Assembly: GCA_946803715.1 (NCBI GenBank)
Contig: CAMPET010000092.1
Location: 75,224 to 139,223 of the forward strand
Source: Beroe ovata
Taxonomy: Eukaryota; Ctenophora; Nuda; Beroida; Beroidae
DNA length: 64,000 nucleotides
Direction of reading: 5' to 3'
Part shown: in pieces, positions 28,001 to 38,708 of the stretch
Position numbering within the stretch: position 1 is the first letter of the stretch
Layout of the letters: each line of letters begins with the position of its first letter
Made by a program: the position numbers and the translations under genes
Notes under the pieces: model-generated
The model's database searches: none
Told to the model about the DNA's origin: nothing
The model's input: the letters and a program-made list of their open reading frames with translations, nothing else

Positions 28001-31000
28001 GCGGTATTGTGATAGTACTTAATTATGGGATGGTACCTATCTTATATTAATCATATGCATTGAGTCAATACTCAATAGAGAGTACTGCTACAGCGACGCT
28101 ATAGCACTACAGTACTATACACTGCACTACACTGCATGGAACAGAACATTTACCGGTCAATTGACACTATAATATTGACACACCTGTTCCCCCTGTTGCT
28201 CCTTCATAATACATCGGAGTGGTAGAATGATCACGCCCATCTTGTCTTCTGGCACATGATTCCATCGTCTGAATCCTGTCTCAGCATACCCGTATAATGG
28301 ACCCCCCTATAATCATGTTAATTATGTTAATTAACTGTTAATTAAAAGTGTTCTGTGATCTAACACAAGTATATTGCACAGGTAGTATTCCCACGGAAGG
28401 ATATTCCTCCAAAGTTCCAGACTGTTCTCAAGTTGGAACTGGGCCAGGCGTTACACGAGCCCCTCGCTAAGGATAGAGAGTTTTGGGGCGCTGCCAAAAC
28501 TCTCAAACAGCTTGCTGCCGGCAAGTATTTTGTGGACGAGGGAGAAGAGGAGGCGACCTGGCCTGACTTCTTCAAGGAAGTGACACGTGAGTGTGAATCC
28601 TAATTAGAGTGTGGATCCCAATTAGAGTGTGGATCCTAATTAGAGTGTGAATCCTAATTAGAGTGTGGATCCTAATTAGGGTAGGTTAACCAGCGGGTAG
28701 CGATGTTGTCGTGATCCTGGCTGTTCTCCTTGTTACCACCCCCTCACAACCCCCTCATACCAATATACAGTGGGGGAGGGAGGGGGTTTCAACGCGGATC
28801 CCAAGGAAGAGTACACTCTCGCCGTATCTGCTCTCGGAGGGTGTGTCCACTACTTACAGAGGTGCCTGATTGAGAGACCCCTCCTTTCCCTCAAACAATT
28901 CCACATCTTTTCCCCGGAGGAGTTTCAAGTGAGAAGAGCAGGAAGAGGAGGATCAACCTTCCCTCAGCCCCAACAGAGACTCGTCCTTGACAATATATCC
29001 ATCGCGAATCTGGAGGTTTGCCCAGCTATATTTCATCATTTGCACTTGGCTAGACTAATAGACCTTTCCTCAGATGTGAACGTCGTGGGTTTTTAAAGAT
29101 CTCGTGGGTTTCAATTACCCATGCATCCAACATGCATCGAATAATAATATTCGATAATATAATAATAATAATAATGTTCGAAAATATATTCGATTATTTA
29201 ATGATAAACGTTTATAATGATAAACGGAGAATCATCATGAACTACACATAGGACAAAATATCGATTATATTTTAATTTCTCCCTCAGATTCTTGTTTCAT
29301 CTGAAGGGAAGACAAGTAACTCCTTACTTGGCATTCTGGATAAGTGTGTCACGGCGGCCGGAAAGAGGCTACTGCGGCACTGGATCTGTGCTCCTTTGTG
29401 CCATCCAGACCCCATAAACCGCAGGTATACTCATGTACGCTTTTCTCACTGACTTTGAGACCATATTCATTACACAATAATATGAGCCGCATTCTGCTCG
29501 TCTTCTACTGCACCAAGCTGTGGAATACAGGAGGAACGTGTGTAACCATATTGCTGTCTAACTGGTACTGTCTCGAATAATTTGAAATGTTATCATTCTG
29601 GAAGTTCCAATACTTATATCACTGACTCTATAATCCTCGCATGGTTGATTTGTGAGAATCAAGAATAAATTTTATCAGGTAAAAAGTTTAATTGTGAAAA
29701 TTGAGAGTTGGAATTTTCCGGGGGCTACTATAGTACTACACCATGAGTCATGAGACTGAGTCGTTTTGAAAAAAACAACATCCGCACTGTCCCAGGTTGG
29801 ATGCTATCGATAATCTGTTGGACTGCCCGGGTAAAGTAAAGGAAGTCCAGGGTATGCTGAGGAAAGTCNTTGAGGACTCACTACAGTCTTTATAACCCAA
29901 TACCCGAGGCTTTGCTCTTACTTCATCAATTACCTCTTTGACCATGTCCGCAGGATAGGATGACCCCTCAAAATACGTAGCCAATTCCTTCAACCTGGTA
30001 TCCAAGATATTATCATCATTCACAATTCTTCTATATCGGAGTGCCTGAGAATAGACTATACTCCTGAATGTGTGAGGTGGATGAAAACTCGAAAATTCCA
30101 AGTAGCGATAATATATTCGATTATATTATAAAGATAAACGTTTATAATGATAAACGGGGAATCATCATGAACTACACATATATTAATATTGGCAAAATGT
30201 CGATTATATTTTAATTTCTTCCTCAGATTCTTGTATCATCTGAAGGAAAGACAAGTAACTCCTTACTTGGCATTCTGGATAAGTGTGTCACTGCGGCCGG
30301 AAAGAGGCTACTGCGGCACTGGATCTGTGCTCCTTTGTGCCACCCAGACCCCATAAACCGCAGGTATACTCATGCGCGCTTTTCTCACTGACTTCGAGAC
30401 CATATTCATTACACAATAATATGAGCCGCATTTTGCTCGTGTTCTACTGCACCAAGCTGTGGAATACAGGAGGAACGCGTGTAACCATATTGCTGTCTAA
30501 CTAGGTACTGTCTCGAATAATTTGAAATGTTATCATTCTGGAAGTTCTAATACTTATATGACTGACTCTATAATCCTCGCATGGCTGATTTACGAGAATC
30601 AAGAATAAATTTTATCAGGTAAAAAGTTTAATTGTGAAAATTGTGAGTTTGAATACTCCGGGGGATACTATAGTACTACACCATGAATAATGAGACTGAA
30701 TCGTTTTGAAAAAACAACATCCGCACTGTCCCAGGTTGGATGCTATCGATAATCTGTTGGACTGCCCGGGAAAAGTAAAGGAAGTCCAGGGTATGCTGAG
30801 GAAAGTCCCCGACTTGGAGCGACTCCTGAGGAAAGTCCACACGCAGGGGGTGAAGCTACCTCCCGATCATCCTGAAACTCGGGCAGTCCTCTACGACACG
30901 GAGATTTACAACAAGAAGAAGATTTTGGACCTGGTGAACTCCCTTGACGGTAGGGGTTGCTCTATGACGTGTGTTGCCGCGTGGTTGCTGTGCAGGTTGC

Positions 31001-34000
31001 TATCATGGTGGTTATAGCAATATGGGGAAATGTCGATCAGTAGCTTTTACCCCTCGATAACATGATTTTCTCAGGTGGATGATGTTGTCTCTAGAGATCA
31101 GGATTGTCTGATTCAGACAATGTCTGAATTGTTACCGAATTGTTGCAAAGTTAGCATTATTCATTAGTTCTATCTTGCGATCGGCTACCTCGTTGATTGG
31201 CACCACACGTAGTTCCTAATTGAGTTTGACTGAAGGTCCTGTCTACGTGTCAAGTTTAAACTGTTTATAGTAGGATATAAACAGTGTTTATATCCGAGAA
31301 TTACCACTCTGAATACGGCGCGTACCTGTCACCTCCAGCGTGCCATTCCTTTGATAGCAAAATCGTGCAGTATAATTCAATTATATTAATCATAAACGGA
31401 GCACAAGCAGGTCATGCAACTATATTATCATAATAAGTTATCACCACATCAAAATTGCTTGAATAGCACGCTGCTTTTCCTCCTGTCAAACACACACAAC
31501 GCCCAGGCTTCCGCAAGTTGACAGAGCTGGTTGCTCTGTTTGACAGCGTGGACATCTACTCGGAATTGTTGCGGAGTGTTGTCAGGATTGGAGATGCAGG
31601 TGACGGGGGCAGATTTCCAGATCTGTCTGAACTACTGCACTTCTACAAGGTTATACTTCCTCGACAATATACATGTGACAGCGTAATATGGGTGTGGTTT
31701 TGGATCACTGATTGTAGGATTCTAATTATGTTGCGGGGCACTGAGTGATCTGGTTCCACATAGTGATGACTCATCACTGATGAGTACCGCGCACAGGAAG
31801 CGTTTGACCGGGAGGAAGCAATGAAGCAGGGTATCATCATTCCGAATGAGGGGGTTAACGAGGCGTACGATGCTGCTATCCAGGATATTGCACAGATTGA
31901 GTCCCAGTTCAACGACCTGCTCCGACAATACAAGTCACAACTCCAGTGTGCTATCACGTTTGTGGGATCTGCCAAAACCAGGTATGATAACGGTAATTAT
32001 CACCAAGAGAGCTACTCTGCATGTCCTGCTGATGACATACTCTCATATGATAATACCTGTCAATAACTGACAGGTTGATCAGCGAAATTGAGACACTTGT
32101 ACAAGCGTGAGTGTATTACATCTCGATAACCGGCTCCTGTTCAGGTTTCAGGCAGAGGTAAGCGACGCGGTGAGTAAACGTGTACCAGCAAATTGGGAGG
32201 TACAGTCACAGAGGAAGGGATATGTGAGGTACTACTTTCCGGAAGCAAAGCAGCTGAAAGTTGACCTAGAGAAAGCTGAAATCAGGTATAGAGCACGTGC
32301 AAACTTGGACCGTTTTCTGCTTAGCATCCGCATTGCACCGCGTCATTCTTCTACAAAAACATTCCTATAAGAATTATATTGTCACGGTACCTTCTTCATG
32401 ACTCGTCATTCACCAGGAAAGATGCGGCTCTCAAAGACACGATGAGGGTACTATTTCACAAGTTCTCACAGCACTACACACACTGGGACAGAGCAGTGAA
32501 ATGTAGCGCAACACTAGGTACTAGTCAGCCACTTCAGTATAATTCCACTCCTGGGTACAATCCGAGTCTCGGCCCTGTGGTCTATAGACTATTATACAGG
32601 GTGTGTCAAAAATTAAAAATAAGTGGACTAAAGTAGACGTCCATATAAACTCCATATCTTAGCTTCTGTTTGAAGCTTGCAAATCCTCGGCGTTTTTTGA
32701 GATAGTTTAATGAGGTTTTCAAGAAATGTTCCCGAATAGTTGAGGATTGTTATGCTGAAGTTCGCTTTCATTTTGGTGGCCGATATCTTGCGATGTCAAT
32801 GAGTGAAGTGGACAAAAGTAGTTCTCTTGTTTCTTAGCCAATTTCTCCGTCAATTTTTGAGGTATCGGTGCTGCAAATTTTATGGTGAAGCTCAAAACAC
32901 GGCCGGAGTTATAGGCTGAGTAATGCATGTACAAAAAATGAAATGCCAGTTTTTCGCAGATAGTGATAACTCGGGCATTTATTAGCCAGGAACTTGAAAT
33001 TTAGATGGGAGAAATTAATAGCCAATACCTATTAAACTTCATTCAGAAACTCCGATCAGAAGTTATGAGCGTCTACTTTTGACACACCCTGTAGTATAGT
33101 GACAATTTGCTATTGACACGTGTCCATGTTACAGATGTGTTGCTGTCTCTGGCAATGTACAGTTCCTCCTACGAGACGTGTCGTCCAGAAGTCGTGACGT
33201 CACAGCAACCATTCCTACACATCGAGGATGGGTCACACCCAATTCTCCTGCCGTCCTTTTCTCCTGGAGAGTTCATCCCAAACGATACCCATCTTGGAAG
33301 AAATGAGGTGAGTGTGGGTGTGACGTGGGTGTCTGTGTGTCTGTGTGCCTGTGTGTATCTACAATCTTTCTGTGTCTAGAAAGGAGAATTTTGGTATGAA
33401 ATGGAATTGTCTGAAAGATATCGTCTCCGTCGCCCTGAGGAATGTATATTTAATGAGCGTTCAGTGAAGCTAGCACTTCCAAGAAGTGCCTTTGAATCTA
33501 CTGTAGTTGAAACTCAAGGCTTTATTCCTGCCCACAGCCCCATTATTAAGGAGATCACAGTCATGGACTCTTGCTTGAGCAGACTACTGGCAGGAATATT
33601 ATGCTGCTGATACTATAAAATGTCATAAATTATTGGTTGGTGTAATGGAGTTTATTCGCGTTAGCTTTAGATCGTTTTAATTTGTAATTCGTAGGTGCAT
33701 CGTGAACCGATCTATATCATACAGATTGTATCTGTCATTTTGGAGACAACGCGCGTTAGGATGACAACGACCAACGCGTTAGACTGGCACTGCCTATATA
33801 AGCTGCTTTGAGTTTGACCAACAGTCCATGCCATAGTAAACTTTTTGTTCGTCCCCGTTGCGTCCACCCAATCATATCCCTCTCACAAAAGTTACACAGT
33901 ATACAAGAAAATTGATCTTACATTCACTATAGTGACAGATTGGCAATTATGTATTTGCCAAAATGTCGTATTGTCATTTTCATGCCAAGCAGCCATGAGT

Positions 34001-37000
34001 CGTAATTCCACTTGCATATTATATATGGAGCCCGTTTATGCACCTATAACACACATGCTGTGCGGGCATGTTCTCAGTTGCGGGCGTGGTGCCTGAGTGT
34101 GGCGAATTCCGAGTGGGTTGACATGATGGCATGCGATATCGGAATATGCGAATTCACAACAGCTTTACGCCTCATTCAGATTCAAAGTAGCATTTCTTGC
34201 AATTTATTTCCAGGCATGTGAATTGTGAGCCACAATATTCAGACCATATAGTAAGGTGAAGGTATTATGTTTGACATGTCGGGCTCTCAAAATCCCATTA
34301 TAATTTCGTTTCATGTCTCGTTTATCTAAAAATAGCCCAACGAATCTCGTTTCTGTCCAATGCGGAGCTTCAGAATTTATCATACTAGTATTTTGCATTT
34401 AAAATTCTTTGCCAAATAAGGTGTGCTGGTCACCGTCAATTATATAAGCTTGAACAGCAGTAGTCGACTGTCATACTCATAGTAAACAGCTATAATTTCT
34501 CAACTGACCACTTCGCAGATGTCTACAACAACAACCCCCAGCAATGATGATGGTATCACCTCTGTAGGTGCCATGTTTGGGACGCTATCCATGCTATGTT
34601 TCGTTATCGGAACTCCAGCTTCCTTCTTCTGCTTCCTCTTCTTCTCTCGCAAGCCCAAGAAGACGATCAACATCATCATGTTTATCCTGATCAGTGCGAC
34701 TGACCTCGTTACCTGCACCCTGGTCCTCTTTGTGGGTCTCTCCGCTCTCAACATCCACTCCTTCTTCGAGAATGCGGCATTCTGCAACATATGGGGGCTA
34801 CTGTGGAGTGTGGTTATAAAGCTGTCCATTGTCATGATAGCAGTGCTGAGCATCACCCGCACTATATCCATTCTCCAGCCCCTGGCTAACGTGAGTGCCA
34901 ACTACTTTCTGACAGTGGTATTTCTCTACCTGGTCGTGTTTATCATCCACTCAACACTACCCTACTGGTTCGGCTCCTCCTATACCTACTCGCCAGAGCT
35001 GGCCCGGTGCTACTGGGACGACACTTCAGTCCTCTATGGGAGTGGTGTGGGGAGGTATGCCGAGTATGTGGTCACACCCATACTAACATTCCTCCTACCC
35101 ACAAGTACGGTCATCGCGTGTTTCTGTATTCTCATGGTAAAACTGCTGGTGCGGGCATACCACCAGGTCATAGTACAGCAGAACCAGGCAACTAACTCCA
35201 CCTGCAGAAAGAAGGGGGATACCAGCCCGAAGCGCCCGCGTGTCTCTGTCATATCAGCCGCCTCTACAATGAGTGTGAAGGGAGATGCTAAAGTACATTC
35301 CTCAATCACAATCCTATTCCTCACTGTATTCTACATAGCACTGACAGTCCCCGCTACCGTGATGCGAGTAGTGGGCTACACACACGAACTGGTGCACGAC
35401 ACACCCTATGAGCTGGGAGTCCCGTACTACATATACAAACTCGTGACCACCTACTTCCTCCCCATTAACTCCGTGTGCAATACCATTCTCTACTACATCC
35501 GGCTCAAGGATCTCCGGTCGTTTACATACCGTGCGTTCTGCGAGATGAGACCGTGTGGGGAGCTGGGACTACAGAGATCAAGTGTAACGTCTAATCGTCA
35601 CAGTGGAGTCCTCGTTGATTTGTCGCGTGTCACAGCTAACAAGTTGGTGGTTGCCCCCTGCACCTCCCTGTCTGTCACGAGTAACAACTCTTCATCCTGT
35701 AGAGACAGTACTCTGTCACGGAGTAAAAACTCCGTACAGAAACATGTCGTTGTTGATGCTACTAGGGACTCAATGTGTATACACTGTGTGTAATACACTG
35801 TGTGTAATATACCGTGTAGTACACACTGTGTACTGTGTATAGTGTATACACTGTGTGTAATATACCGTGTGTAACACTGTGTGTAGTACACACAGTGTTA
35901 CACTATGTACTGTGTATAGTGTATACACTGTGTGTAATATACCGTGTGTATACACTGTATGTAATATACCGAGTATACTGTGTATAGTGTATACACTGTG
36001 TGTAATATACCGTGTGTACTGTGTATAGTGTATACAATGTGTGTAATACACTGTATGTAATATACCGAGTGTACTGTGTATAGTGTATACAGACTATACA
36101 CTGTGTGTAATATACAATGTGTATACACTGTGTGTATACACTGTGTGTAATAATATTACTAATATATATTCGATCAGCTGGAAATGAATTTGTGTAAACT
36201 TGTATTTAGATTTCACACCGAAAAAGCTGGAGTGTTTAATGTAACGAAATTCAAGTCTCAGAAGTGTCAAATTAAAATTCGATAAAACGATCGATAATCA
36301 CTTATCCTGGAAACCAAACTGAATCATACCATCATGACTCGAATTCGAAGAATTTTGGATATTAAAATGTGACGTATAACAGCTATAACAGCTAAACTGA
36401 TTGATTTATAAGACATAAGTATGGTCTCTTCGACAAAGTACCTAATGAAACTGGGTTTTAATAACCGAATCTGGACTTTAATAACTTGACATCGTTGCAG
36501 AAGTTGTGTCTGGTGGTGAGTGGACCGAATATGGGCGGTAAATCCACTCTCATGAGGCAAGTCGGTCTGCTCGTCATCCTAGCTCAAGTGGGATGCAGGG
36601 TACCTGCCAGAACCATGTCATTCTCCCCTGTCGACAGGATTTTCACCAGGCTTGGAGCTTCGGATAACATCACTAGAGGTACCGAGAATAGTCCAACATT
36701 TTCTAATACAATGATTATACATTATAATGTCCTGATCATGTCCTGATGATGTCCTGATTAGGGGATAACACGTGGTATATTTATCAGGTGAGAGCACGTT
36801 TTTTGTGGAGCTATCAGAGACTAGTACAATCCTACAACACGCTTCCCCTCACTCACTTGTCCTGCTCGATGAACTAGGTACATCAGTGATACAGTGATAC
36901 AGTGTACATACAGTGAAATACCCTTCATGCCGTGTATACATTGTAATACAGTGTACACTGTACATACACTTTCCAATGTACCTAAAGTGTACTTTCAGGG

Positions 37001-38670
37001 TACGTACAGTGTGCATTGCATCCGGCATCGTGCATACACTGTACATTTAGTGTGCATGCAGTTTACATATATTTATATGGGCCTGTCGACAATTACGCAC
37101 ATAAAAGTTTATTTCCCACGGGTTCCCTGTCAATGTTTCGGGTTAATAAGGTACCTCTGATTCTTGATACGACAACTGCGCACATTGCGTCATTGCACCA
37201 CAATCAAGTTTAGATCTATACCAAACGACAACTGGGTCAGGTTCAGGATTAGCTGGTTACGGTTAGGGAAGGAGTTGGCTGTTGGCTTGAAACCCTCCCG
37301 TTTGATACCTAACATGACAGATATTTTCCGAGTTTTCTGGAATTTCAAAATTTCCAACGCTCGCGAATGGAGGAATGGGGCGGTGCTGATATCTCGAGAC
37401 AGAACAGAAATAGCGTCTTCCAGATGAGTTCTACCCCCACTAACATGTTGGTGCCCTCGGTTGTCCCCTGACTCTTTTCTTGAGGCAAAAATTTTCCAAC
37501 AGTCCGGATGGGCGTGGTCCAAAAATAGCGTTTCTCCACCTCTTAGACCGCAACAAACTTAGGAGGTGTTTATGGGGACCTAAATGAGTAGTGAGTACCA
37601 CAGAAGTGGAATTGAACTTGTGGGAATTAGTTCCCTGAATCGATATTTTTGGGTACTATTTCCCTGGCCAATATTATACTGTCACAACTCAATATATTTT
37701 TCTGCAACTTTCACCCACGTCACTCAAGCGTCATACTCGACTGACATTCCTACCCCCATATACTTCAATTCCCCCCCCCCATGTCACTCTAGATGAACTA
37801 TAGCTCCGTCATCCCCCAATAACCAAACTATGACGATGTCTCCTCATACCGAATAGCTGCATCGACTTGAACTATAGATGCGTATATTTTCTGTTGAGGC
37901 GGTTAAAATGAGAGGTTAAACAGTAAACATTAATGATTAATGTTAACTGTTAATGTTTACTGCTAATTTAATCTGTCAATGAAATCATGCGAACTTAGGA
38001 ATGTCCTGCTATTTCATAGTGACGCACATCTACCAGATGCGTGTATCCATGAAATAGTGCATCCTCGCGGTCAGCCTATAATTGTGTAATGTGTTGTTGC
38101 ATCACAGCTATGAGGTGCGTATTTGGCCATATTGCTGAGGTGGTGCCTAGTGAAATATGGGCAGTACGCACCGAATAGGTGTGATGTAACAATATTGGAA
38201 AGATCAACATTTGGAGAGGGGTTATTTTTAAGAGTCGCATAGTTACTAAGAATTTGAAGGAAATTTCTGGTATTCCTCTGATTGACTGAGTTCGCAATCA
38301 GAGGAATACCAGAAATTTCCTTCAAATTCTTAATATTGGAAAGCAAGCTACTGTTACCGCTGCATTTCAACATTTCAACTTTTGAGTTAGATAATATGTT
38401 TTACCCTCTGCAGGCAGGGGAACTGCCACATACGATGGCACTGCGATAGCTGGGAGTGTTATTGAAAACATCAGCAAGACCATTGGGAGCAGGACACTCT
38501 TCTCTACACACTATCACAGGTATTATCCGCGCTTACTGTCACACTGACTTATTCTTACACTCAGCTTACTGTCACACTGACTTATTCTTACACAGCTGTG
38601 ATGTCAATAGCTGGGATAACGCTCCACTAACAGTAACGACTGTAAAAGTAGTGGCACATGCTCTCATCTG

Positions 38671-38708
<38 letters not shown>

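Larger units (their letters stand above)
29190..30811. repeat. Duplicated block with MSH6 exons 13 and 14 (probable uncollapsed haplotypes)
   Basis: 29190-29868 and 30114-30811 align along their length with minor substitutions and indels. The first copy holds a full exon 13 (29288-29424) and the first 73 nt of exon 14 (29796-29868) before a single N at 29869. The second copy holds complete exons 13 and 14. Between them lies a ~240-base segment with a reverse-transcriptase fragment. Confidence 0.85.

Noticed and set aside
34500-34901. 133-codon minus-strand frame
   Set aside because: Antisense shadow of the nested GPCR; no start context or domain.
35598-36128. Minus-strand frames rich in [12 protein letters not shown] repeats
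   Set aside because: Translation of the palindromic minisatellite.
37160-37570. Overlapping frames on both strands in MSH6 intron 21
   Set aside because: No family features or splice logic; probably an old repeat.
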